DNA of 64,000 bases from Heterobilharzia americana (taxonomy: Eukaryota > Platyhelminthes > Trematoda > Strigeidida > Schistosomatidae). This document shows positions 1 to 11,665 of the stretch, piece by piece. How positions within the stretch are numbered: the stretch's first letter is position 1; the number at the start of each line of letters is the position of its first letter. The stretch spans positions 45,808,934-45,872,933 of the forward strand of contig OX104127.1 of NCBI GenBank assembly GCA_944470555.2, given 5' to 3'. Made by a program: the position numbers and the translations under genes. The notes under the pieces were generated by a model that was not told the DNA's origin, did not search any database, and saw nothing but the letters and a program-made list of their open reading frames with translations.

Positions 1-480
1 CTAGTCCATATATGACTGCCATGTCTCAAGCATCATTCACAATCCCTTATAGCACTACTCCGTCATTGGTTGGTGGTACTGGTGGGAATCCCGTTGCTGT
101 TCCTCAGATAGACCCAGGAAGTGCTCATCTTACTACTCTCTATCCTGGAATTTCACCTTCTCTTTGCTTATCTCAACAATTTTCAAGTGTTGCTTCGGAT
201 ATAGATGTAAAAGTTCCACCTATCGGACAGCAACCACCCACATTGAATGAACTACTGGGGTCATTACGTTTAGGTTGTAATGCTGAAGATGCTGTATCCG
301 AAATAAATCAAGCCTTTTCAACGCTCACACACCATGGGTTTTTGAACATGGCTGGAGCAGGACCATTCTCTCTCATATCACCTACAGGTTCACAACCACC
401 TCGTTATATTTCTCCTTTGTTCGCCACACATCCGGCGACATGCACGACAGAGATCAGATCTAGTTCAATATTAACTGATG
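1..480 (+). CDS. Host gene 1, upstream exon (partial)
   Basis: This is the 3' part of a coding exon of an unrecognised host protein, cut by the window start. The frame is open from base 3 with no stop, so the ATG at 12 need not be the start. The exon ends at base 480 before a strong donor (GATG|gtaagt); the ORF runs only five more codons into the intron. It leaves one base in the split codon (phase 1), which matches the acceptor at 5029. The peptide is rich in Ser, Thr, Pro and Gly, with one more ordered stretch around LNELLGSLRLGCNAEDAV, roughly codons 80-105 counted from base 12. No domain was recognised. Seen: frame and splice sites. Inferred: joining to the exons at 5029 and 8927. Confidence 0.72.
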
Positions 481-1904
481 GTAAGTCTTACTGAAGTGTT
501 ATTCCTAACTAGTGTTGCCTATTTCTAACTGAAAACAAGAGTTTTATTCACCTTTATAATGTTTTGTAAATAAGGCATTATTTATTGACTCAACAAAAAA
601 GTTGTTTTCATATCCCACGTATCTCCCTATCTATTAATTTTCCTTATGTTCTTGATGGGATACAAATTTAGCAGTTTGAATATTTCTGTCACAGTAATTC
701 TCATTATTAAAATATTTATTGGGATGCTGTTGTAATAAGCTTTATTTAACTTACAGAATCGTTTACCTTACGGAATTCAACTATCTGTCGCATATATTCT
801 GACCAGAAAGTTATTGGTCGCTTGTGTTTTCTGACTTGGTTGGCTTTAGAATGGAGCAAAAAGACTTAACTGCTCAGCTTAGTCTGTTAAGGAACAGAGA
901 GTTGCTGATGTCATTCACATAAGCGTTGGACAAAACATTTAGCGATTGGATAGCACATATGGCTTATTTATAGCTTAAGGATTTGTATTCGAAATTCATT
1001 GTCAATTTCACTCATCATCTGAGCCTACCAACTATGACTGTCAGATAGCTTCAATAATTGGTTCTGTTCATTTTCGTACTTGGAAATATATTTGTTGCTG
1101 TTTAGTAATTCTACACTACACGTTAGAAATAAATACCGTCCCAAGGTAAGAAAATCTGTTCTCAAGGGGAAAATGAAACCGAATAAGCTGACATATAATA
1201 AAAATTTTGTCATGTTTCTTCAATAAAAAAAATATCCATTTATTATAAATGCATGAGTTTTAGTTGGTATGTTATTCAGAATGTATAGGGGCCATGTTAA
1301 TAAAAGGTATGATAGGATGTGTTGGGAGTAGTTTTATTCCTGTATTTGTGTGCTTCAGTAACAGGACGTGTTTAGTTACTTGGATTTATTCACGTAAAAT
1401 TAATTGAGAATTCACTCTGAATTTGACGTCACAAAATCAAGATCACTATTTAAAACCTTATGACTACACATATTTACTGTTGTTCATCAGTTTGATTGCA
1501 GACATATTTGCTTCATTTTCAGCCTTGAGTTGTTCTAATCTGTCAGAATCTGCGTCAGGAGATGATAAGGAATACTTGTTTACTTTCGAAGCATATCAGA
1601 TTGTACGAAAACTTGGAAAATGATTCTTTAGATAGATTTTTGATATTATTTTGTGAAGAAAAGTGGTCAGGTTCTGTGACTATTGATTAAAGTTCAAGTT
1701 AACTTTAGTGCAAAATCAATTTTTATAAGGAACTGTAGTCATATAAAATAATGACAAGAATTCAGAAATTAATCCGGAGATACATAAAAGTCAACGTAGA
1801 ATCTTACGTAGAAGTTCGAGTGAAATTGCCATGCTTCTCAGCAGCAAGCAAAGAAATTGGATTGGAAAAAAACGGAATTAAAGCAAATCATCAATATCAA
1901 CTTC
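481..1904. other. Intron 1 of host gene 1, left part, no gene seen
   Basis: AT-rich sequence without a convincing coding frame. The short open frames here lack splice context and recognisable motifs. It runs into the family A retrotransposon remnant that starts near 1905. Confidence 0.5.
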
Positions 1905-3615
1905 GGACCAGGCATTACTGTGTAATGGTCCGAGTTGCCACAGCTCATATCACTACATCAACTAGAAAGGTAGTGAGGTGAAAGATGAAGATAAGAAAAT
2001 TCAGTCAAAAGAAATATAAAGTACGAGAAGAAAGAAAGGGAGAATGAGAAAATGGTGAGAATCGGTATAGCGTTAAGATGAGAATAATGTGTGTATACAT
2101 CTGCGCCACTGACATCGGTTCTAAGCCATATCACCTAGAGTCTCCAGTCACTGGTTCCTGTTGTCCCGTGGGCCCCAACCACCTAGTCTGCATCGCCCCA
2201 CATGACTCAGACCAACAGTGAGAGACTTCATACATTGCTGCCATGTTTTAGTCTGGCCATCTTGGGCATTTTTTCAGGCTGGACCTACTTCGGTCAACAT
2301 TGTGTGACGAGGCAATCGGTGACTATGCATACGTAGTACGTGTCCCAACCATCTCAGTCGATGAAGGTTCATAACCTCGTCAACTGATTTACCTCTACTC
2401 CCTAAAACTCTATACCTGACTTCTGAATTGCTCACATGGTGACACCACGGAATACGTCTTATACTAAGAAGGCAACGGTGGTCAGACACTTGAAGCCTTC
2501 CCATATGTTCCACCTTCAATGGCCATGTTTCACAGCCATACACTAGAACAAACCGGACTGATGTGCAGTACACGCGACCCTTAATAGATAATCGGATATC
2601 ACAGCGACGCCACAGGTGGCGTAAATTGGCAAAAGCCAACTGAACCTTTTGTATTGGTGGAGAGATTTCATCAGCAACTGAGCCACCAGGGCTGATCCTA
2701 CTTCGCAGGTAAGTGAAGTGGTCGACACACTCAACCACTTCACTCTCTATTGTTAGCCGTGGTGGAGCACTGTCGAAGACCAATCCTGGAGCAACAATTA
2801 ACAGTTGGGTGGTGAGAACCGCATCCCAAACATTCTCAAATTGCCACTCAAAATGTTCAGAAGACTCTGCATCTTGTCAGCGTCTTCACCTAACAGGACA
2901 ATGTCATCTGCATGTTCTAGGTCTAACGAAAATCCTCCTGTGATTAGGTCAACCTCTGTGTAGTCAGGTGACCTCCATAAGAATATCTATGATACAATTG
3001 AATAAGAATGGAGACAGTGGGCACCCTTGACGAACACCACTCAATGAGCATAGTTCCCTGTACATCTCACCATAGGCTCTAACACACACACACACACACA
3101 CACAAATGTTCGAGTAGAAAACCTTCAATAAGGTGATGCACTTACTTGGCACACCTTTCAGTGAGAGACATTGCCATAAGGCTTCTCGATCAATGGAGTC
3201 GAATGCCGCCTTCAGGTCGAGAAATACAGCTATTGTTGGGCGTCGGTCTGTGTGTCCATGTTCCAGGACCTGGCTCAGTCTGAATTTCTGCTCGATACAC
3301 CCGCGGCCAGGTCTAGATCCTGCCTAGTTTTCTTGGGCTTGCTGTTCCCGAGCTCCACTTAGGCGTCGGAGAACTGTAGAACCTAGGGTCTTGGACACTA
3401 TGTTCGTCAGGCTGTTTCCTTTGTGGTTATCACAAGAGGACTTCTCGCCTTTCTTGAAGACTGGAATAATCAGTGGTTCAGACCAGTCAGAGGGGATCGT
3501 ATTTGATTCCCATATGCTGGTTAACACTTCCGTTAACCTGATTAAGAGCACCTTACCACCATCCTTGTATACCTCTGGAGTTAGTCCGTCTGGTCCTGCC
3601 ACCGTAGACAAAAGT
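1905..3615 (-). mobile_element. RTE-like non-LTR retrotransposon remnant, family A, 5'-truncated
   Basis: Read on the minus strand this is the reverse-transcriptase half and 3' UTR of an APE-type non-LTR element; the endonuclease is missing. Motifs in order: AGPDGLTPEVYKDGG near 3600, IPVFKKGEKSSCDNHKG, FLDLKAAFDSIDRE near 3220, GVRQGCPLSPFLFN near 3030, YGCETWPLK near 2530 and LHRLRWLGHVLRM near 2330. The frame is broken several times and the catalytic YxDD box is not readable. The segment after the RT carries a short conserved 3' UTR (near 2090-2260) that recurs at about 10.35, 10.6, 16.45, 22.3, 23.9 and 36.55 kb, always on the minus strand. It lies inside intron 1 of host gene 1, antisense to it. 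RTE/SR2-like is my best guess; a repeat-library match would settle the family. Confidence 0.8.
3081..3104. repeat. (AC)n microsatellite inside RT coding remnant
   Basis: A run of about 12 AC units. Read on the minus strand it is in frame with the reverse transcriptase remnant and encodes a Val-Cys run just before RAYGE, where the related copy near 8.22 kb has ordinary coding sequence. Confidence 0.9.
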
Positions 3616-5028
3616 GTACGAGAGAGGAGAGGATAAATAAATGACGATTAGTAAGATTGGTCGAAAATTTGAAGATGATTGTCACCTAGTAGCAGTAATA
3701 TGCGTCTCCAAAACCTCGGTTAACCCATATAGTTAGACTAATCATCAATATGACACCCCTCTCTCTCATTCAACTCGATTTGGATTGGAACGAGATCTGA
3801 CTGAGCATCCAGTGTTATTACGATGAACGAGCAATTAAGTATCATAGATTTGCATGACAAAACTCTTGGTAACTGAAATGAAATAAAGACCTGGTCTGCA
3901 GTTGGGTCTCGTAGTTCACTTGGTGACGTTAAGGCTGCTGGTGTAAATCCTAGGGCAACCTAGGTTTTAATTTCACCTTCAATCAGCACTCATTACTAAA
4001 CCACGGATATCTCAGTTGCACTAATGATAAAGGGTGTTTACGTGTATCGTTAAGACAGGTTTTGAATCACCGCCTAATCGAAGTCTGTAGTCATTGGCTT
4101 CTATCATCTTGACAGTCCTAGCAAATCAGCGTGCACCACCTTAGTTACTTCAGACCGAAAATCAATAACTTAATAGATTGTTTCCATTTTTTTATTTGAT
4201 CACGTTTACCTTGGGATATAGGTAGATTTCAATGTAATCGCATTTTGGCTGACATTGCGCGTTGAGGTAGGTGGTGTTTTAGCGTGTGCACGTCACTTTA
4301 TTCGATCAACGCTTAACAACACCAACAACCGACATGTCTTCTTTTCCTCATAATTGTATGTTTAGTCTCAGCATTAGGTATTATGATTCAACCACATAGG
4401 AGCAATGTGTAGAATACATTTATAATCAATTACAATTGTACAAAACGGAGTGCGGAGTATTAAAATCACCCTTTAATAGACAGTCTGATCTTTCTGATAC
4501 GAGAGGTGGCATAAGCTCGCTAGCGTCAAAGAAGCGTCTTCTATTTGCCCTAGGATTGTGTCCCCAGTCAGTCAATTGAAAATACACAAATGAGTGAAAT
4601 AGTCGGTAGATTCCACCACTTCTATACTTAATCTTAAAATAAGGCTCGGTAAAGATCAGTATTTGCCTTGAAACTTTGGCTCAGTGATTGACTTTCAACC
4701 CATCTCCACCTACCGTGTTCAGGTAACCGGGTGTTTTCATCAGCTGTCATGCAATGGGTGTGGTTCATTGCCTAATACGTGCGTTTGTTTGGAGAGCTCG
4801 GTTCTTTTTAGTTCCATACTTATACTTAACAGGCGTAAAACGTACACCAGACATACTTAGGCTTTCATATAAGCAACTTAGCAGTGTGTAACTTTGACTC
4901 GTCATTACTTGCCATTAAATATTCGTTTAACAATATTTGCTGACAACATATTCGAAATGTCATATTACATCTTGACTTGAATATGTCACCGTTTTTATAA
5001 AAATTTTAAACTCCATTTATTTTTGTAG
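3616..5028. other. Intron 1 of host gene 1, right part, no gene seen
   Basis: No coding frame with supporting motifs. The intron ends in a T-rich stretch and tag at 5026-5028 (tttttgtag), the acceptor for the next exon. Confidence 0.5.
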
Positions 5029-5364
5029 ATACTTCGACTAACTTATTTCTTGGAGTACGTTCGTCTACGGCTTCTGATATTGGTTTCGCTAATACTGCCA
5101 AGCAAGTGTTACCTTCATATTCAGATTCTCCTAGTAATTTTTATCCAAGTAGTCGGAGTTTCGAAGCGTCTACTTCTAAAATGCAACCATATTCAGAGCC
5201 AGTCTCACAATATCAGCAACATCACTCTACTAAGTCATTATGCTCTCACTTGTCGGGATGTGGCTCTTCTGAACAGCAAAGAGAACTACACACATTCCGT
5301 AAAAAATCTCACGATACACAGTTTTGTGAAACCAGTACGTCGTTACCAGCTGATGTTGATCAAG
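5029..5364 (+). CDS. Host gene 1, penultimate exon
   Basis: A 336-base exon between a good acceptor (tttttgtag|AT) and a donor (CAAG|gtactg). The frame set by the phase-1 intron upstream is open throughout. It encodes a Ser-rich, low-complexity segment with several Gln, His and Cys residues (for example QYQQHHSTKS and CSHLSGCGSSEQQ). It exits again in phase 1. Three consecutive exons with matching phase-1 junctions make a single transcript likely. No fold or family was recognised; a disordered regulatory region is an inference from composition only. Confidence 0.7.
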
Positions 5365-6559
5365 GTACTGTGTTTATATGTTCATGACACTTCTGGATGT
5401 CATAGAACTGTTTTTCTAGTATTTGAGGTTACTAAGTAACTGAATCATTCATTCAACTGTGGTAAACTCAAATCTTGTCATGTCTCACACCTGATTACGG
5501 TTGTAAATTCTAGCGGAAAGTGGCTTCCAATTTCCCTGACTTTATGTGCTTCCGTATAGTTTTAATTAATTAATAACCATATTTGGCAAGCCTTCATATC
5601 ACGAGAGGCGAATACTGATGTCGTTATTGTGGTTGATAAGCAAGTTTTGATTATTCATTCCATCCAACCATTGTTATCATCTTGTTTGGGTAGCGATTTT
5701 GATGTTTGTTTGTTTTATAATATCGAATATGCACACTACAGTGACCTGGTTGATAGCTGCTGTCTTGACGTGGTGGTTGGGCTTGCATATCACAGTAACC
5801 AGACGAAGTACGCTGGGTGGAACGCGTGTTTCTTCGAGGTCCTACCATGTCTGAAAGGTTTGTTGGACAGTGGTAATGAAGGAAACTAGACGACAGACGA
5901 AGGAAGGGTTGTTTGTTATTGACATCTTGCATAGTAGTCATCAAATATGGTACACTTTGGACTAAGTCATTTGCATAATGTGCTTCATCTCTTCTGTTTG
6001 TATTTTGCTTTGCCTTTAATACACCCACATTGTCTCTTGCGTTTCTCTGGGCAGAATCCCTTCTAACAGGTACTACTTATATCCATTCTTATCAGCAACG
6101 TCCACTACAGTAAGACGAAAAGCAGTTACCGTTGTAGTGTAAATTAATACACTCTGATGGAGGTCTGAGAGCGAATTGCTGACTGGACGGGGTTGTGACA
6201 GCAGTAAGGTGGTGATTCCCTTGGATGACCGACAGTGTCAAGCTGTTTTCCCTATGGAAAAAGGGTGTGATGAAAAGATCGGCCCCCAAAATAGCGCACT
6301 TCATCGATCATCGGCATGCTGATGCCTGCCACAGGTATTCATAGTCGGATTTGAAACCAAAATCTAAATTTGCAAAAGGGTCGTATGGGACCCGCCTCAA
6401 GCAGATTTCCCATTGGCTTCGTAGTCACACCAATCTTTTTTCAGGTACCTTAAGAAGAAATATCCCTCCACGGTGTAAGCAGCCCGGAAGCGTCAACCAC
6501 CCGCACGCTTCCAGTAGTATTCAAGGTCCAATCGAACAACCTATACTCTTCAACTCTGT
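5365..6559. other. Intron 2 of host gene 1, left part
   Basis: No supported gene. Overlapping open frames on both strands between 5629 and 6028 have no recognisable motif and look like a decayed repeat rather than an exon. Confidence 0.4.
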
Positions 6560-8335
6560 CTTCTTTTTTGCCTTTACCTTCACCTCCTGATACTAATATC
6601 AGGTTTCTGGTACCTTCCTCAACCACTCATTCTGCGACCACTGCCAACGACCAAAGCTATCGAAACCTCATTCCTAGTCCGCGCTATCAATATTGGAGCT
6701 TTAAATGTCCAAACTCTAGGCTAAATGGTACAGCAATCAGCACTCGCAAGAACTCTGGAATCTCAAGCCATGGATGTATGCTGTGTCTCTGAAACGCGTA
6801 TACAGAGCTCGAGTGTGGTTATTAGACTAACCTCACCTGACCATAGTAGTGGATCTTCAAAATTCATCTTACGAGTATCCGAAGAGCCACTGACTGTCTC
6901 TCGTGGACAGGAAGGTGTAGGGATAGCATTTAGCTGTAGGGCAGATACCAGTCAACAGCCGTCTATGTGCTACTTGACTGAATGGAACAATGAAGGATCG
7001 TGAAGCTGGCTAGTGCCTATTTGTAATCTCCACCCACGCACCCATCAACTGCAGTTCATATGATGCAAAGGATGAATTCTACCAAAACCCGTTAGTTTTG
7101 CTACAGAAAGCAAACGTTCAGGCGTAGTCATAACAGAAGGGGACTTCAGCGTTCAATTAGAAAAGCTGATTCAGTCGTAAAACCATGTTGGAGGCATCTA
7201 CCGAACCCTATGCCAAAGAACTAGCAACAGTAATCGTCTGTTGCAATTTTGTCTGACAATCACTTGTTTTTGATCAGGACTAGCTTTAACCATTAGGAGC
7301 GAAACTGTTTCATACGGTGTCTGCCGACTCCACACCAACAATGTTTATAGAGATCATATTGCTGTTAGCCATTGTTGTACAGGATCGAAGGAAGATTGCC
7401 GCTCTTTTCTGCAGTACCTGTTTAGACTCCGATCATCCGTTAGTACGAACTTGCGTATGTCTGCACTTCACTGGCCGCAGGAAACAGGATGCAGTGAGAC
7501 CCACTTGTGCTCGATTACTAGATAAGTAAATCAGGTACGTATTGAGGAGTTAGATAAGCATTTATCCAAAAGTGACAGCGATGCCCATCCTGAGGAAATC
7601 TGGCGTGATATTATGTCTGCCGTAGAAACAGCGGTAAGGACAGTTGATAACCTACATGCGAAGGTTAACAAACGTCACTGTATTTCCGCGACGTCATCCG
7701 AGCTGATTGATGTGAGAATAGTGATTCCAACCGGCTCCGGCCACGATGAGCAGCGAAAGCAACTCAAACACAAGTTGACCAAGAGCCTTCGCGTCGATCA
7801 GGCGCAGTGGGTGGGTAGCGAGAGTGATGTAAAAGGCATCAGCATTGGGTAACGCCCGGCAACTAATTAGGCTGATTACGGATACTGGAAAAAAGACGAT
7901 GGTTAGTGAAACCTCCTCCGAAAGGGGTGGGACGCTCATAAGGACTCAGGACAGGTGGCTAGAACGTTTGGCGGAACACTTAGGCGCACAGTTCAACCAG
8001 TCCTTGCCAACGCTTCAGTTGCCCTGTTACGATTAGACCGGGCAGGTTTCACTCTTCTACGTGTCCTGCTTTACAGGCACACTCACCCGTGGACAACAAG
8101 CGCTACATTTCTTGACCTAAAGGTGGCATTTGACTCTGTCGATCGTGAGGTGCTGTGGCAGTGTCTGACTATGAGGGGAGTACCGAGCAAATGCATAATG
8201 CTTCTCAAAGCTCTCCACTCGAATTCACCCATTCATTTAAGGGCTTGTGGAGACTTGTCATCAGAATTGATGGCGACCGGTGGTGTCTGCCAGTTATGCC
8301 CAATGTCATTTCTAGTGATCTCTCATCATTCAAAA
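6560..8335 (+). mobile_element. RTE-like non-LTR element remnant, family A, 5' half
   Basis: Plus-strand remnant of the same family as the 1.9-3.6 kb copy, but covering the 5' half. An AP-type endonuclease is visible in broken frames: near 6690-7000 (ARTLESQAMDVCCVSETRIQ, including the ETR box), near 7140 (GDFSVQL) and near 7425 (DSDHPLVR, the terminal SDH motif). A linker follows at 7530-7855. A deletion near 8035 then joins directly to the RT motif FLDLKVAFDSVDREVLWQ (near 8110) and GVPSKCIMLLKALHSN. It stops at about 8335, before the catalytic box. Many stops and frameshifts show it is dead. The first 130 bases are repeated at 10,846-10,965. Confidence 0.78.
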
Positions 8336-8926
8336 ATCTAACTGTTAAGGAAGTCAGTTGTATATTTTCTGTAAAGCCTTATACACAATTCTAGAATGTA
8401 ACGAACTCGGTGCCGTCTTAGAAACAGTTTGATTTATCCGTCATGATGAACAATTTAGAATCTAGATAGCTTAACAGTTCTTTTTTGGGCGCGAATCCAT
8501 GTTGGTTTACAGTTTTTGATCTATCCTGTACCATCACATCTTATCAAACCATGATGTTTTATTCAAAAACATGCGATTTAAACAATCCAGAAGAATGGTT
8601 TTTCATCAAATCAACAAGTATTTTTTTGAGTTTGAAATTTTAGTATACGTTTCCAACCACTGAATTCAGAATACGTTATTTTGTTAGCGATCGTGGCGCG
8701 CATACAGACTTGAGTTAATTTCAGGAAACGTTTCCTACTCTTTTTGAAAAGCGACCCACTATAGGGGTTCTTGATCTCTGGTAGGTTATCGGTCTCTAAT
8801 TTTATTTCTACCATTGACGTCGTTTTATTACTACTGGAAGTAAATGTGCGTTTATCGTTCTCCTTTGTGATCAATTATAACCATAGCAACTTGTTAATTA
8901 TTTTCCCTCCCAAAATTTTGTCATAG
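8336..8926. other. Intron 2 of host gene 1, right part, no gene seen
   Basis: AT-rich intron tail ending in the acceptor ttttgtcatag at 8926. The minus-strand open frame at 8611-8874 has no motif or splice support. Confidence 0.5.
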
Positions 8927-9297
8927 GTAACGACGGTTCTACATCATATATTGGTTGTACTCAAGTTTCCATGAAACAATCTCTGTGTAGTTCGAAAGAG
9001 ATTGCTTGTTGTAGTTGTGCAGACAGTTCTTCTAGCGTTCATACTCCGGCTTCTAGTCCTTCATTTGGATCTTGTACTTGCTCCAATACATTAGGTCTGA
9101 GTGACCAAGTTACACAGTGTGAACAGTTAAAACCAACAGCTATTACGGTCCCGCCTTCAACTAAAATTACTGCCTTACAAGGAATCAAAAAGACAGCTGT
9201 CAAAACCCAGGACACCTCACAATCACATCAAATTGAAGCAGAAAGCAAGTTGTGCAACAAGATTACTTCAGATACCTCTAGTGGATTAGATAGCTGA
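8927..9297 (+). CDS. Host gene 1, exon with stop codon
   Basis: The exon starts after ttttgtcatag and completes the phase-1 codon as Gly. It reads 123 whole codons to a TGA at 9295-9297. The product end is Ser/Thr/Cys-rich, with a Cys cluster (CCSCADSSS near 9010 and GSCTCSN near 9070), and finishes TSSGLDS. A strong donor-like site (ATAG|gtaagt) begins at 9302, only four bases after the stop, so the transcript may splice within its 3' UTR or an alternative transcript may continue. AATAAA occurs at 9662 and 10138. No homologue is recognised; the frame and phase are clear. Confidence 0.7.
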
Positions 9298-9301
9298 ATA
9301 G

Positions 9302-10164
9302 GTAAGTTATCAGGCACTTTTCCTTGTTTCAGCTGTTTGAGTCAGAAAATTGTATTCCTATGAAACTGATGTACTTGATTCGACAGTCACATTCGAATTA
9401 GTACACACAGTTTTGGTATCGAGTGTGTACTGATTAGTTGTTTAGTACTGTGTTTTATTCGTAATAATGCTTATGGCACCAATATCCGGTTGTACAATTG
9501 ATTAATAGTGGCATCCTTCTTATTTCCACTACAAAATAGCATTTGAATTACAGAAATTTACTTCATCCGGGAAATACTAATGATTGGTATGCGCAAGTCT
9601 AGCATTCTTGAGGTGCGTAAAATAAGCATTTGGAAAGTAAGTAGGAAATAGTGAAACAAGGAATAAAAGTCAATTATTTGAAAAATGTGGATTTTGTACT
9701 GTTGTGTAGAATGACAACGAAAGTTTCATAATTAAACCATCCAGCTCCGAGAATACACCAAAACTAATAACCTTCCAGGGACCAGACGTCAAAACACCAT
9801 CTTTAATGTGAGTTTGTGATGCTTATTCCTAGGTTAAGATCGGAAATGTACTGCTTTATCGTTGGCGTCATTCCGACGACAGTAGATGAGGTATAATAGA
9901 AGGATTAGTTTGGGATATGTTAATCAAAGGTAATTTGTTGGTAATATTTCGAAGGTCTTGCATTTCGTTGACTACATCTGAAGATAGTCTTCAAAGTGAC
10001 TGACTTTAAGCCAATTTAATTTATCATATGCATTCGCTATGTCAAAAGTGAAACTACAACAACTACTATTGAGTAAGGTTGTAATCTATCGTATAACGGT
10101 CTATATTCCAAGGTAAACATCGATGCTCGTTGTTCAAATAAAATCCTTGGTAGCAGTCACCATT
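9302..10164. other. 3' flank of host gene 1
   Basis: Non-coding, AT-rich. It begins with a donor-like gtaagt immediately after the stop codon and contains an AATAAA at 9662. No further exon was identified. Confidence 0.45.
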
Positions 10165-10495
10165 ATCATAAGGACAGGCATTACTGCGTTAACAGTCTAC
10201 CTTGCCACATCTTAGCATACTGGGTTGGAATTGCATTAGGGTGAAAAGATAAAGAAGCAGGGGAGAAAGCAGTCAAAAGTGGTATGAAGTCGTGATAACA
10301 TAACAAGGAGGAATGAAATACTGAATTCAGTTTGATGACTAAGATGAGGATAATGTCTGAATACATCAGCACCACTGACATCGATTCTGAGCTAATGTCA
10401 CTTACTCTTCAACCACTGGCTTATTTCATGTGGACCTCAAACGGATATCTACATTTGCCTACATGACTCAGACCAGGGGTCCAAGACAAGTGGAT
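10165..10495 (-). mobile_element. Family A element, 3' UTR fragment
   Basis: Shares with the 1.9-3.6 kb copy, on the minus strand, the conserved 3' block around gaatacatcagcaccactga and the terminal block that includes ggcattactg near 10,177. No coding sequence is retained. Confidence 0.65.
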
Positions 10496-10594
10496 AGGAA
10501 AGACTGACATTAAAGTAGATAAAGGTATATTGTAGGAGAGGGAATTTTAAAATTAATATTAATTAAAACATCCAAGTTTCAGAGAACATCAAAA

Positions 10595-10975
10595 GGTGAA
10601 TACATCTGTCCATTGTGACCGATTTTCAGCCATTTCACCGCGGACCCTCAACCACAGTCGTCTTGGAGACCACAACCAGGTAGTCTACACAGCTTAGACC
10701 AGCAATTAAGTATTTCGTGCACACGTGCCACATTATAGTCTGGCCACCCTGAACCCTCTTCCAACATTGCACATCGAGGTGGGCGGTGGCTCGAGATGCA
10801 CAGTATGTGTCCAAGCCATCTATCCTCCTCAACTTTGTTTCCTTCCATACCCTCACCTCCAGATACTAATATCAAGTCTCTTAAGCCTTCCTCAAACCTT
10901 CACTCCGTGACCATTGGCAATGATCAAAGGTATCGAAACCTTATTCCTAGTTTTCTTAGAAATCGCAACTAGACA
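10595..10975 (-). mobile_element. Family A element with inverted 5' segment
   Basis: Bases 10,595-10,825 on the minus strand are the end of the RT ORF (RWLGHILCIS near 10,820) plus the conserved 3' block. Directly next to this, 10,846-10,965 matches the plus-strand 5' region at about 6,570-6,690 (shared cacctcc-gatactaatatca, atcaaaggtatcgaaacc), so it is in opposite orientation. A 3' end with an abutting inverted 5' piece is the structure expected from twin priming. It interrupts or adjoins a second minus-strand copy. Confidence 0.6.
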
Positions 10976-11665
10976 TGCGAAGCCCATGTCCGAGCCACCT
11001 AAGCTGATGAAGGTCCACAACCTCACTGATCGATTTTTCTAGTCCGCGAAAATATATCCCTGAAATCTACGTTACTGAAGTGACGACACGACGAATAGCT
11101 TATGCTATGAATGCAACCTGAAACCTCCTCATATCCTTCACCTCCAGTGGCTGTGTCTCACAAGCATATGATAAAACAGTGAAGTGCAGCGCGGTACTGT
11201 CGACCCTTAATGGACAATCGGATACTACGATGGAGCCATAGATAGTGCACGCAAGTGAAAGCGAACCTTTCTAATTCTTGCAGAGATCTCATCAGTCACT
11301 GTCCCACCAGAGCTGATCCAACATCCCAGGTGAGTGAAGTGGTCAACGCGCCCAACCATTTTCCTACTTAGCCTTAGATACGGCACCATCAAATACCAGT
11401 CTTAGGGCGACAGTTGGCATTTCGCTGGCGAGAAAAGTATCCCGACCATTCTGAAACTACCACTGTGTCAGCTCCTTCACACAATAGGACTAAGTCATCC
11501 ACATATTCTAGATTTTCCAAGGATCCTTTGGTGATATCAATCCCTGCTAAGTCAGATGACGAGAGTGAGATCTCCATAAATACGTTTATGATTAAGTTGA
11601 ATAAGAATAGAGAGTTCATGTCCTCGACAACCCACCATTCGCGCTGACGCCAACTGTTGTTTGAG
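10976..11665 (-). mobile_element. Family A RT fragment
   Basis: Minus-strand reverse transcriptase C-terminal half with LFNLIINVFMEISLSSSD near 11,590, the catalytic box LEYVDDLVLLCEGAD near 11,500, and LHQLRWLGHGLRM near 11,020. Frames are broken downstream of YVDD. The second RWLGH motif shows this is a separate copy from the neighbouring piece. Confidence 0.7.

Noticed and set aside
5629..6028. Overlapping open frames on both strands
   Set aside because: No recognisable motif, no splice sites; possibly a decayed repeat but not assignable.
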